Of a stretch of 64,000 nucleotides of DNA, positions 49,505 to 61,660 are shown piece after piece. The position numbers and the translations under genes were made by a program. Numbering within the stretch: position 1 is the first letter of the stretch; each line of letters opens with the position of its first letter. A model generated the notes under the pieces. That model saw only the letters and a list, made by a program, of their open reading frames with translations, did no database searches and was not told the origin of the DNA. The stretch comes from Clarkia xantiana subsp. parviflora (lineage: Eukaryota; Streptophyta; Magnoliopsida; Myrtales; Onagraceae). The DNA is taken from the NCBI GenBank assembly GCA_036873135.1, contig JAPTYO010000003.1, forward strand, positions 24,204,001-24,268,000, written 5' to 3'.

Positions 49505-52500
49505 CTAAGAAGGAGGACCCTCGAGACGAATATAATCGTACATGATGCCTTGAAAGGGGCCATTGCATCTCGGTTGAGTTAAAAATATTGTGTTTTCTCC
49601 TTCAACTAGCATCGAACCCTGAACATTCACATTGTAGAGCCAATAGACGCCGTGAATTCCGTGTCTTGCAACCGAGTTGTCCCTCCCAATCAACCCACTA
49701 GAAAACAGTGGGCGATTCGTGTTTGGATCATTGACACGAACCTTCAGTATGAAATCAAACCCTAAGTTAAATTCTATGGAATTACCTTTTCTTGTTAAAA
49801 AAGAAAACCATTTAAAAAATTACTTGTAGTTCAGCTAAGGTTGCAGAGGCAATTGCAACCCTTAACTTATATGTGCCGCTCCGGTTTGGACAGTTGAGGT
49901 TGAACTTAATTTGCCATGTTGTTCCATGATGCGCATCACCTTTCCGCCTAAATAAACGAACAAATCATGTCTTTTTTTTATTCTCTAAATTGAAACAAAT
50001 AAATCAATAACATACATTTAATAAAAGAAAAAAAAAAATAAAGAAGACTGTAGAGTGTAGATGTTAGGGTTCTTGAAGGTCTTCATCTATCATGTTATGA
50101 AATTCCTGAAAATCATTAACCCTTCCACAACTTGAAACCAAACTATTCATACATATTCTTTAACCTGTGAAATTTTCCTGGCCAAAACAGACCCTATCAA
50201 AGACGAGAGCCGATTTTTCAGCTATTAGTTAAATTGTTCATAGTCCAAGCAAAAAACCCATCTTTTAGATTCAGCCTAAGAAGCATACACCATCTCATCA
50301 GCTCTTTCCACATTCAGAAAATAATTCCATGATGCATAATACAATTTTATATAAGTATGAAAAATCTAACCTTGGAACCTGAGCAAAGAACCAATCTTTT
50401 GTATAGTCACTGACGCCAACCTTGTAAACCAAGTCTTCATCGGGATAGAGTTCACCATATCTGCTCCATAACCCGTATTGCCTAAACCTGAAAAAAATAA
50501 AAGATTGATTATCGGAACTCAAAACACGAACTTCTCATATTAAAAGTATTTCAAAGTTAAACTGATCAGAGAAACACTTACCTTTCAGGATGATTCACAT
50601 AAAGCCTATTTATAAGTTGTGGATTTGGATCGGGGATACAGAATTCGGCTGCAGATCGATCTGGGAAACCAATTTCCCACAAAGTGGGTCCATCTCTAGG
50701 AGGCTCAAACAATAGGTCACCCATTTCAAGATCCATCCCTGCAATGCAGTTTTCACACTTAATTCAAAAACAAAACCCTGAACAGGATGCTTTAAATTTG
50801 GAAAAGGATGATCGTTAAAATTCTGGAAAACCGAACCTGGTGTGACAGAAATGATGAAATCGTAGCGATAATCTCCAATAAATCCTGGAACCCACGCATA
50901 CAAATTATAGTCTGCAGCTCGGACATTCGAAATGGAGAAATTGCCTTCCTGATCAGCTCGAGTCCAGAATTGATACCCCTAGAAATTTGATTTTGATTCT
51001 AAGCAAATTTTCGCAGATTGGAATTAAACTATTAAATATTTTGCACATAAATCACCTTGCACTCTCTTTGCCAAGATCCAACATCTCCAGGTGGAGCTAA
51101 TCCAACATAAGCACAATTTGCAGGAATATAGTCATTGCTAACATACCTACGAACCAACAAATGCTAAGAAACAATAAATGTATGAACAAATTTTATCACA
51201 ATAATACTAATCATGATGACTGATGAGTTCACAGATTTAAAAAAAAAAATAAAAAAAATGTACACACCTGTCACGGACCAAAAGCCTTCCTTTGACATTA
51301 CCCCTTTGGTGTGCCTTGGGGAAGTCTTCTGAGGCTGGGAAATTATAAGGCCAACTTTGGACTTCATTCATCATCTGTGTGTTGATCATATTAATGCCAA
51401 ATATGCAACAGGAGATTTCCGCACAATACATATAGGTACAATTCATTAATTAGTAAGAGGGAAATGTAGAAGCCCGAACCTGTATTTTAGCATCATCCCA
51501 CAGGCATCTTGGCTCATCTCCTCTACATGAAGAGTTGAGATAAACAAAAACAGGACCAAAAACTTTCTTCCATGGCTCCCCTGCACTAAATTTTGGTACC
51601 AAATCTTGACCTGCATAGTGGGCACTGAGAAAGACCTGTGAATCGGTCACAATTGTTAGATCAGTAAATTAGTGAAAAATAGTATGAATCCACATTTAAA
51701 AATTTTGCAACAATTACTTACCGCGAGGCTTGTGGGACCTACATGAGAGGTTAGATTTTGTTTGAGGGGTCCACCAGAGCGGAACTCATCACTGGGATTG
51801 ATTAGCCAAAACCCAACAGATGGGTTGAAACTCATCCAACCATGGAGTAACAGATCTTTGTTGGGCAATGAGTACTGGTATTTATCATCAACCTGGATAA
51901 GAACATGTTAAGCCATATTTTAAAAATAAATAAAACGAACAACGAAGAAACTAGCAATATTTTCAAGTTGATACGATACGGAATCATTATGCACCTCTGA
52001 AAAACATGTTTTTGTGAAGAAATACCTCTCCTTGAAATTGCGGGTCCACGGGATTGATAAGCAGGACAGCTTCAGCAAAGTCGAGAGTTTGGCATCTTCC
52101 TGGTAACCGATCTTCTGGTAAAGGCATTTTCCTTTGCTTGTCATCTGCAATAGCCATATACTGAAACCTGTGAAATGGAGGGAAAACCAACATCTTAATT
52201 CTAAAAGCTGAAATGTGAAGATATTTATTTTTTATAATTATAAATTTTAAAAATATGTACTTGTCTTTGCTGAGCTTGAAAGTGATCCGGGTTTCACCAA
52301 TTTCAAAAGGAGGCCATCCTTGCAAATGCTCGTAGATTGCGTAAGTGTAAAACCCTGACGAACCACGGAGCATTATGAACCTATAGATTGGAAAGCTTAA
52401 GTTCAACTATTGTTCTTCCAATCAAACTGAATTGCTGAACAAAGGAAGTCTCTTTAAAAACACAAAATTTACCTCTTGTCGATATTCAGTGGAACGCTCT

Positions 52501-53635
52501 TGCCCTCAAGAGAGAAATCCCATGTCCTTGTGAATGAAAGTTCAATCATTTCTTCATTTTTCACCATTACATTAAAGTTGGTGCCATGAATTCTGCACAG
52601 ATACCATTTCTTGTTTAGCAAATTTGTTAAACTAAAGAATTTCGGTGTCAATAGTAGTAAATATCAGTAAGAGAATAACATACACATCAAAGGTTCCCTT
52701 AATTCCTGGTGCACTCCACACCAAATCCCAATACCTGTAGAGCTCAAGACATAAATAAGCAAATTCAGAGGAAAACATAAATTCGGACAAATAATGTCTC
52801 CATTTACCCTCTGTTAGATTCTTTGTTGCGAAACTCAAGTATATTATCAATGCCACCATATCGTATCCCAGTGACAATTCCTCCCGGTTTAGATAAGGTA
52901 ACTTGGACAATGCCATTATCCATGATCACCTGCACATCAAAATGAAAGAAATTGACAAGGGAATTCAAGTAAATTGTTTTTCATCTCCTAAAACAAACAA
53001 ATATACACATACATGATTATCTTTGATCAGAAGTTGCACACATGGAGCAGACATGGCTTGATCTTGATGTTGTTTCCCCCGATCTCCTAAAAACCAAAAA
53101 TGGATCACCTTGAAACTTCTACAAACATATCTTTGGATGTTCCGGATTCAACACTCCTCCATAGAGATCAATGAAAATTTCCTAAAACAAGTAAATAATC
53201 TGATAATACTAGATGTTTTGGATTCAACACTCCTCCACAGAGACATAAAATTCTGCTGAATAGCAAGGAAAAAGAACTCCATTTAATGGCAGTTCTATCC
53301 AATGATTTAAACAACAAAAAATAGCAATCACATTGTTTTCATCAGTTTCAGATCAAGACAGGCAAACAAGATTTACCTCTCTTTCAGAGATATATTGCAA
53401 ATGTTAATTTCCCAGCAAGTTCATGATAACAGTCCTGTTGAGCAACTACTCAAGTTAGGTAATATCACTCAAACCCACTCCATTTTCTGACCCAATTTCA
53501 AATTATGTAACTTGATTTAGTATATAGACCAAACAATTTACAGTCTTTCTGGGTTGAATCGATCGACTTACCGCGGCGCTTTCGAGGATTGAAGAAGACG
53601 CCACCGGGAATCTTTCTAGAATTGCAGAGACCCAT
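49505..53635 (-). CDS. RGL: RGL-5: PL4 rhamnogalacturonan lyase-like, possible acylated N-terminus
   Basis: Exons: 53572-53635, 53013-53086, 52808-52929, 52684-52734, 52473-52592, 52261-52380, 52026-52167, 51722-51892, 51480-51635, 51268-51374, 51056-51146, 50837-50978, 50582-50738, 50371-50487, 49824-49947, 49505-49741, giving 664 residues. The first exon is specific to this copy and joins in frame across a GTAAGT/TTTTTAG intron. If translation instead starts at the inner ATG (53054), which aligns with the paralogues, the protein has 632 residues. The long form begins MGLCNSRK, with Gly2, Cys4 and Ser6 in an N-myristoylation-type arrangement and RKRR at 18-21. Domains (long numbering): PL4 to ~376, fnIII-like ~376-453, CBM-like ~454-664. 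Lys184 (KDKFQYM) and His248 (LLHGW) are kept. Introns are short and free of recognised transposons. Confidence 0.92.
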
Positions 53636-53958
53636 CTCACTCTCTTCTTGGAGAGATCGAAATCAAATCACTACCTTGTGTTTGCTGCTTCGATCGACTC
53701 TAAACCGCCGCCGACTATAACGGGGAACGGCACGAATTGGATCTTTTTCGGGGCCGTTCTATGGCCGAAAGCAGTTGTTGTGCAACGGCGTCGGGAAGTT
53801 AACTGGACACGTGGCGGCTATTGGTGGAAACAGTTACCAACCAACCATTCAGCTGCACGACAGTGGCAAATGTTTTTTTTCACGTGTCTTTAAACTTGAA
53901 AAAAACAATTTATTTACTATATATATATTATATATCAATGAAAGCACAATTTTATCTA
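53636..53958. other. RGL-5 upstream region
   Basis: GC-richer than its surroundings up to about 53880, then AT-rich. It probably carries the RGL-5 promoter. The plus strand stays open at 53648-53893, but I recognise no protein there. Confidence 0.45.
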
Positions 53959-55397
53959 AGAGCACTTCCAACGGTAACTTCCTAGTTTCTCCATATCATC
54001 GGTCATATCACTGTTAACTTATTAAAGTGTTACTACAATAAAATGGGAACTTCCTCTGGTGGTGGAGACCTAGTTCCACTTTTATATTAGGACTCATATA
54101 ATTTCATACTCACAATATAACTTTTTGTAAAAAAAAAAAAAAAACTTTATAGATAAATTAAATATTCATATATAAAAATTATTTTGGTTTTGAAAAATTA
54201 TTTAAAAAATTATTAACATAATATATAAATAAGCACGTAATATTGTTAAATATGATTATCATAATTTAAAAATTATATTACAAAAAAATACAAGCAGCGT
54301 GTTAAATTTGTAAACTAAAAAAAAAAAATATATATATATATATATAAGACAAGATAGAATTGGCACATGCGTTACTAAATTCCTATAGATGTTCGATCAA
54401 AGTATCAATCTGAACTTTTAAGCATTATATATATAAATTAAATTTCAATATTTTTAACATACGGACACTAACAATAACCCAGTGAATATCTGTTATTCGT
54501 TGATTGTTATATCTTGATTCATTGTCGTTAGCATATTCATATTTATGCACAGTAATCAGATACATATTAGTAAATCGGTCAAATGTGAAACTCTCATGTG
54601 TTTTTACTAATGATTTTAATATACATAAAATAGAAATATATTGTATATCATCCTAAAAATATTATCTTTATATATTGTATAATAAATAAAATATATTCCT
54701 ATTATAGAATAATACTATAATATAATAAGTAGATTATATAGATATATATATATATATATGCATTAAAATAATATAATATTTTTAGTAAAAAATTATTTTA
54801 CGTTTAAGAATATGGAATTATATACTATTATTTTAAATTTATAATTGACGGTTGTGTTACATGGTACAATACAAACAAAATGAGTATGGAAAATCTGAAA
54901 TTGATTCGAGATTAAAAAGTAGTAATTTTGGTTCGTATCATTATTTAGCTTATTTAATATTAAAAATGACCGATTACGGCTCGTGTCATTGTCCGACTTA
55001 GCGTAGCATAATTATATATATAAATATAATAAAAAAGATAAGCAAAATAATTGAATAAAATAATATTATAAAATAGGAACCGACATGAACAGTAACGTGG
55101 GAGTTCTTACTAGTAGGAACTGTCTCACTTTACTATGCACTTGATAATGGCAAAACGGTAATATTAGTAATCCTAATCACGCCTAGAGGCGCCTGTTCAG
55201 CGTCTAGTGGCAAATCTAGGAATTAGGAACTCTCATTTTGGATCTAGAAACTCTCATTGGAATGTCAAGATCCTATTTATTCATTACTAGTAGGAACCAA
55301 CAGTAAGTGGAACTAGAAACTATGAACTCTCTAAAGTGATAAATTTACAATATGGAACTGGGAATTAGGAACTAGGAACTACCATTGGAAGTGCTCT
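53959..55397. mobile_element. AT-rich TIR element, 1.44 kb, non-coding
   Basis: Ends are inverted copies: AGAGCACTTCCAA on the left and TTGGAAGTGCTCT on the right, with weaker similarity inward to about 35 bp (CCTAGTT). TA stands outside both ends. The interior is very AT-rich, has no open frame, and near its right end repeats GGAACTAGGAACT-like words. A TA duplication would suit a mariner-like element. If the borders are drawn one base inward the outer bases read TAA/TTA, so superfamily is left open. Confidence 0.72.
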
Positions 55398-55399
55398 TA

Positions 55400-56380
55400 G
55401 AGGACCGATTAAAATGCAGTTACCAATGAATATAGTCAAATTTATAGTGATTATATTATACTAAAAAAGAAAATAATATATATAATTTAACGGCTACAAG
55501 TTTGACTATATTTATAATCTGCTTACATTTTATTAGCCAAATTCACATTTTATTAAATAATTTTTTTTCCAAATCACATTAATTAATGTGCATTCTCATT
55601 GCTAGCATTAGCAAACAATAAGGCAGTGTTTTAGCCTATGAAGTCTTCCTACTATATTTCTCGTCGTCGTCGCAATACTTATTTTATTGCGAAGATCTAT
55701 CTTCGTAATTAAATATTGAGGTTAATTTTATTTTTATTTTAACATAATTTGCGATAAGTGATATAAGTCATCACAGTATAGACGACGATCTATATAACAA
55801 CAAGGTCGAGTTTTGACAATACATACATTATACATAGCCAAATTTCTTTTAGCGTTAATGCAGTAATTAGATAATAATTAGGATTATGCTCGAAAAGCAA
55901 ATTTAACTTTGAAATTTGAATAATAATAATAACTAATCTTTTTTTCTGCCAATAAGCTAACCTATTAAATTAAGTTCGAGGAACCTGAGAATTTTAAAAA
56001 TTAAAATCATATATATATATCCATGAAGTAGGGAATCAAAAGATTCTCCTAAATCGGCTCGAAATCTCTATTAAATGGCAGAATTAGACAGCACAGTTAG
56101 CCTTCACGTGGCTTCAGCAATTCTCAGGTATATTTAAACATTTCTTCAAAACCCTAACTTAATATATCCCACTTAGGTTATTTAGAAGTCCATAACCCAT
56201 CTTGATTAGAAACACTACTTTTTCTATCTAGTTTGGAAAGTTTCCAAGGAATAGTATGTGTTCCCACACTTTATATACATACATATACATATGAATGGCA
56301 TTTTAAGACTTTTTCTACCATGATATTAAAAAATATTTTAAAACTTCTGTCGTACCAAATAACTAATATATTAATTAATA
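55400..56380. other. AT-rich intergenic DNA
   Basis: No gene, element border or conserved site recognised. Confidence 0.5.
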
Positions 56381-56382
56381 AT

Positions 56383-57098
56383 GTGACTGACAGACTGTAA
56401 AGCAATCTGATCGTTATTGCTACTACCATTATGATTATTGCTAGGTAGTTTTCTTACCAATGCCGTTGTCGGCTTAATATTAACAATATCTTATCGCGTT
56501 TACCAAAACTTGTTTATTATATGCTTAAAGAAAATACAAGATCTAGAATAATACTATTCTTTATGATAAGCACACACAAGTAGTAAGCATAAGCAAATTA
56601 TTTTAAGAATATTATTCTAAATTAATTAGTCATTGACCCGATCGATGTTGTATTTTTATAGAAGTCCTCAAATGATAATTCTATTTTTCTCCTTGCCAAC
56701 ACAAACCCTAATCACAATATATTATGCTATAAAATGTGTATATGCAACTACTATTAATATAACGTGACTGGCAGACTGTAAAGCAATCTAATTGTTATTT
56801 GCCACTACTACTTATGATTATTGCTAGGTAGTTTTCTTACCAATACCGTTGTCGGCTTAATAATTAACAATATGTTCTCGCATTTACCAAAACCTGTTTA
56901 TTATGCTTTAAGAAAATACAAGATTTTGAATAATATTATTCTTTATGAGATAAGCACACACAAATAATAGGCAAATTTTTTAAGAATATTATTATGTATA
57001 AACTAATATATCATTGACCCGATCGATGTTGTATTTTTATAGAAGTACTCAATGGTACTTCTATTTTTCTCTCCTTGGCAACACAAACCCTAATCACA

Positions 57099-57105
<7 letters not shown>
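56383..57105. repeat. Tandem duplication, ~380-bp unit
   Basis: Two diverged copies: one begins GTGACTGACAGACTG at about 56383, the next GTGACTGGCAGACTG at about 56764. Both contain GCTAGGTAGTTTTCTTACCA, ATTGACCCGATCGATGTTG and end near ACACAAACCCTAATCACAA. No coding capacity. Confidence 0.85.

Positions 57106-57142
<37 letters not shown>
57105..57142. repeat. (TA)n microsatellite
   Basis: Unbroken alternating TA run directly after the second copy of the 380-bp duplication. Confidence 0.9.
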
Positions 57143-57147
<5 letters not shown>

Positions 57148-58149
57148 TTCTTGTCATTTCTTGTTATTATGAATGGTCAAAGATCATATATATGTCTTTA
57201 ATTCCTTACAAGTGCTATTATTACCCTCAGTAAAAGAACAAGTTTTAACTTTTTACTATTTCCTTTTTAAGAAACCTTAAAAACGGTCAAAAGGAAAGGG
57301 CATGAAATCTTTTATTCTTTTATTGATGTTCTGTGGCGCCGACAGCTGTGATGTCCAATTGCAGGTGGGCTTTCGCAATAAATAGGGATTCGTACTGTAT
57401 GTCATCATGCCCCAAAGATTAGGGAATCAACCTGCAGATTTATTGTCTGGCCCCCAATAGAAACCCAGATTTATTTACTATATCCGTACTAATATATACA
57501 TATTACATTATCATGTGTGGATAAGTAAATACAGAGTGTTCTTTATTATAAAAAAAAAAAAAAAAAATACATAGTATTCTTCATGTCTGCCACGTCTCTG
57601 ATGTCGTCACTCTCAATGATCCATCATATTGTAACTGTATTTGTTAATCAACTCTCTTTCTATATACTCTACTTATATTTAAAAAAAAAAAAAAAGCCAC
57701 TGCATATACTGATTGTTTATTAAATTTATTCAGAAAAATTATAGATCGTGAACAGAAAAATATAAAATTACGTATATCATAATAATATTCCTTCTATTAA
57801 GAGAAAAATATAACAAATTATATATACATTGAATTGTTTTCTTTCAAATTAACGGTAAAGTTTCTTGTGAATACTAATATTAATATAAAATAATATATTA
57901 TATACTACTGTATTAAAAGTACTTCAAAGTTCAAGGCATCACCACTAAGAAAAGAGTCGGGATGGTTCACATAGAATGCATACAATTATCTATCATCTTT
58001 TATAAAAGTATGAGGTGTCCTCACTACAAAAGGTAACACCAGACCTAGCACATCTAATACATATTTATCTACTTTTTACTATTATAAAAGTATATGACGT
58101 TTTCACTATATACTACCAAAATGCATCACACCTAGTAAATATAAAAGTC
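57143..58149. other. AT-rich intergenic DNA
   Basis: Contains poly-A runs near 57550 and 57680. No gene is supported. Confidence 0.5.
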
Positions 58150-58565
58150 AAGACTTAAGGTTCGACAACTTTGTAACGTGTCGTTCTCAGTTTCAAACAC
58201 TGATCGGGGGCCTCGATCTTCTAGAGTTCCTTGATGGAAGTTATCCCTGTCCGGATGCTCAAATTCTCGGTGCAGATGGTGTTACCAAGGTATCTAATCA
58301 TCAATTTATACCTTGGAAACGACGATCTATTATTGCTTCATGCTATCACAACTTCCCTAACAGAGCGACCTATGTCACTCAGTGATGCGGCCACTACCTC
58401 ACAAGAAGCATGGAACAATTTTGGTCGTGCCTATGCGAGTCGATCCCGTTCTCGTCAATTGTCGCTTAAGGAACGACTGGCCACACTAAAAAAGGGAGAC
58501 CGTTCTGTCTCCGAATATCTGCAAAACATCAAAATAATTGCGGACGATCTGGCTATTATTGGCCC
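58150..58565 (+). pseudogene. Copia Gag fragment, broken
   Basis: Plus-strand text resembles the N-terminal Gag region of plant Copia elements: LLEFLDGSYPCPDA and ...FIPWKRR in one frame, then, after a frame change, LLHAITTSLTERP...TSQEAWNNFGRAYASRSRSRQL, SLKERLATLKKGDRSVSEYLQ and ADDLAIIG. It ends abruptly at about 58565, where a TG-starting LTR begins. No protease, integrase or RT follows, so this is a relic truncated or interrupted by the next element. Confidence 0.8.
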
Positions 58566-60150
58566 TGTCGCACGTCGATTCCGGCCAGCGCTCTCGGAAA
58601 TAGAGCGGGTTTTAAAAATGTGTTATTTGGATCGGCGAACGGCGGGTTCGGTCGATTATGGAAATATCAACCGAACCGGGGAAAATAGAAAGAGTCGCCA
58701 CCGATTAATTAAAGGCTAATCGGAATCCTAGAGTTGCCTAGGGTACATGATACTAACATCCTAGGGCTTTGAATGGTCTGCGTCCAGAGGTTCGGGTCCG
58801 GGGGTTTGATTACGTATTAAAAGCTCGCAAGCTAAAAATCCGCCCTTTCGGTACTTTGGCTTGTCTTGTCTTGTTTAATTTTTCACAAAAAAATATCCGT
58901 TTTGAGAGCTGAATTGCAATTATCAAAAGTTCATGGCCGAGTTGTAATTATCAGGAAATGAATGGCCAATTTGCAATTATCAAAATGTTCAGGGGCCGAA
59001 ATGTAATCATCAAAAATTTCATGGATGAACTGAAGATGACTTTTAAAATGTGTTCAAATGGCCATTGAACTTCATGGAATGATTTGTAACAATTAACAAA
59101 GATTTGGGGACACTAGGAAAAATCCTGGGTTAAAATGTAACAGTCGGCAAAGTTCGGGGTTGAACTGTAAACAACTTTTAAAACATGTTAAAATGACCAC
59201 GAACTTCACTGGACCGATTTTCAAGACTTAATAAGGTTTTGAGACAAACAAGTAATACGAAGACATGTAAAACTTATAGATAAAATATGAAAATGATGCA
59301 ATATGTACATATATAAAACTTAAAGGTAATATAAATGACAAATAATTGAAATGAACAGATATGTGACTTAATAATGTATAAACATATAAGTAAATGACAA
59401 TAAATAATATAATATATATAAAACTTATATTTAATATAAATGACAAATAAGTAAAACAATTATATATAAAACTTGTATATAATAGAAATACGTAATATGT
59501 ATATATATATATATATATAGTGCAAAATGAAAGAACGGAAAATAAATAAAACGCTACATTGAAAGCGATGGGTCTTTAACCAACTTGCACTTTATTTATG
59601 CTTGGAATGTAAATAAAACTTTTGATTAAGCGGTACTTACATTGGGTTATTTCCGGGTAAAATGCCGTGACGTGTGGAACCAAACCACAAATTACCGAGC
59701 AATATATGGATTACACTCTCACTGAGACTCTCTGTGATATTTTTTTGTAATACTGAGTCCCCCTTATGATTTTGCTTCGTTCCTAAAAATGAGGCCCCCC
59801 CCTCTTCTCTGATCGAAACTTCCCATTTTATAGGAGAAAATATGGCTGGATTTTTTATTTAATAGTAAACCTGCTGCACATGGGCTAGCATAGGTCGGCA
59901 GCTAGGAAGTTATGGGTGACCTAGGAAAACTAAATGGGGACGTGGCCAAACGATGGCCAAGTTGTTTTTTTTTTTTTTTTAATTATTTTATATCTCAAAT
60001 ATATATATTATATATATATATACATGAGATACTATACTAATAAGGGTTTTAATACTCTTTTTTTGGTTTTTTTAATAGCTCGAATTTACCCGGTTCGGTT
60101 CCACACGTCACGGTATTTCTTCGACCCCTGTCCAAAATCAGGTGTTTACA
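58566..60150 (-). repeat. Probable LTR (3' LTR in element orientation)
   Basis: On the plus strand begins TGTCGCACGTCGATT where the Gag relic stops, and ends CAGGTGTTTACA, giving TG...CA ends over about 1.58 kb. The right end is supported by the adjacent purine tract; the left end is inferred, and TG at 58619 or 58621 would also be possible. Inside, CCGTGACGTGTGGAACC (~59664) recurs inverted near 60100. Confidence 0.6.
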
Positions 60151-60165
60151 GTTGCCCCTCTTTGA
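60151..60165 (-). other. Polypurine tract of second LTR element
   Basis: Minus strand reads TCAAAGAGGGGCAAC directly before the LTR start TGTAAACACC. Confidence 0.65.
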
Positions 60166-60299
60166 GCATGCGTTCATGGATATTGTCCAATGAACGTATG
60201 TTCAAAGACAAACAACTGATTTGGGTCTTCCCGACTAACTAATTACATACAAAATAAACATACAACTTTCGGAACTAGACAGATATAGGTCCCAATCAT

Positions 60300-61285
60300 T
60301 GGCGGTGATTTGCAGAGCTGAACACCTAAATGCTCTGTTTGTCGGGTTGTGACTCTCGGAATGCTGGATGACCACAGGTTCCGATTGTCGATGGTGACTT
60401 GCGAAGCTTAACATCTAAAGGCTCCGTTCGTCGGGTTGTGACTCTCGGAATGCTGGATGACCACAGCTTTCGATTGTCGGTGATGACTTGCGGAGCTGAA
60501 CACCTAAAAGCTCCGTTCGTCTGGTTGTGACTCTCGGAATGCTGGATGACCACAGGTTCCGATTGCCGGTGATGACTTGCGGAGCTGAACACCTAAAAGT
60601 TCCGTTCGTCTGGTTGTGACTCTCGGGATGCTGGATGACCACAGGTCCCGATTATCGGTGGTGACTTACGGAGCTGAACACCTAAAGGCTCCGTCCGTCG
60701 GGTTGTGACTCTCGGAATGCTGGATGACCACAGGTCCCGATTATCGGTGGTGACTTGCGGAGGTTGAACACCTAAAGACTCCATTTGTCGGGTTGTGACT
60801 CTCGGATTGCTGGATGACCACAGGTTCCGATTGTCGGTGGTGACTTGCGGAGCTGAACACCTAAAGGCTCCATTTGTCGGGTTGTGACTCTCAGATTGCT
60901 GGATGACCACAGGTTCCGATTGTCGGTGGTGACTTGCGGAGCTGAACACCTAAAGGCTCCGTTCGTCGGGTTGTGACTCTCAGGATGCTGGATGACCACA
61001 GGTCCCGATTGTCGGTGGTGACTTGCGGAGCTGAACACCTAAAGGCTCCGTTCGTCGGGTTGTGACTCTCGGAATGCTGGATGACCACAGGTCCCGATTG
61101 TCGGTGGTGACTTGCGGAGCTGAACACCTAAAGGCTCCGTTCGTCGGGTTGTGACTCTCGGAATGCTGGATGACCACAGGTCCCGATTGTCGGTGGTGAC
61201 TTGCGGAGCTGAACACCTAAAGGCTCCGTTCGTCGGGTTGTGACTCTCGGAATGCTGGATGACCACAGGTTCCGATTGCCAGTGA
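60300..61285. repeat. 89-bp tandem repeat array
   Basis: About eleven units with a steady 89-bp period, each carrying GAGCTGAACACCTAAA, GGGTTGTGACTCTCGGAATG and CTGGATGACCACAGGT. Units from about 60950 to 61260 are nearly identical; the first ones are more diverged. Because 89 is not a multiple of three, each unit opens a different frame, and the resulting Arg/Ser/His-rich open frames on the minus strand are artefacts of the repeat. Confidence 0.93.
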
Positions 61286-61329
61286 TGCCAGCATTGGGGC
61301 GGCTATGTGAATGCACGACTTGGATAGCG

Positions 61330-61530
61330 GTGCCTGCATTGGTGCGGCAATGAGGTTTGACTTGTAGGAACAGACTGTAACAGTCCTACTCGTCTTTGGA
61401 AGGCGGCTTGCGGGAGCAGGCTGTAACAGTCCCGCTTGCCGTGAGGTTGACTTGTAGGAACATACTGTAACAATCCTACTCGTCCTTGGAAAGTGGCTTG
61501 TGAGAGCAGACTGTAACAGTCCCACTTGCC
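61330..61530. repeat. ~91-bp dimeric repeat
   Basis: CTGTAACAGTCC or a near variant recurs at about 61374, 61421, 61465 and 61511, alternating CTTGTAGGAAC and CTTG(C/T)G(G/A)GAGCAG contexts, which gives a two-part unit of about 91 bp. Confidence 0.8.
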
Positions 61531-61660
61531 GATTCCGCATAAATTTAGGCATTTGAACGCCCCATTCTTGACAAATAAACTTTTTTTTTTCCAGCGATGT
61601 GATGTGTTTTTCTATTTCTTTCTTTTTTCTTTTTTTTTTTTTCTTTTTTTTTATTTTTTT

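Noticed and set aside
53648..53893. Plus-strand open frame of 81 codons upstream of RGL-5
   Set aside because: It overlaps the likely RGL-5 promoter, has no recognisable domain and is of a length expected by chance in GC-richer DNA.
60300..61285. Possible CRISPR array
   Set aside because: The units are contiguous tandem repeats without unique spacers, in plant nuclear DNA.
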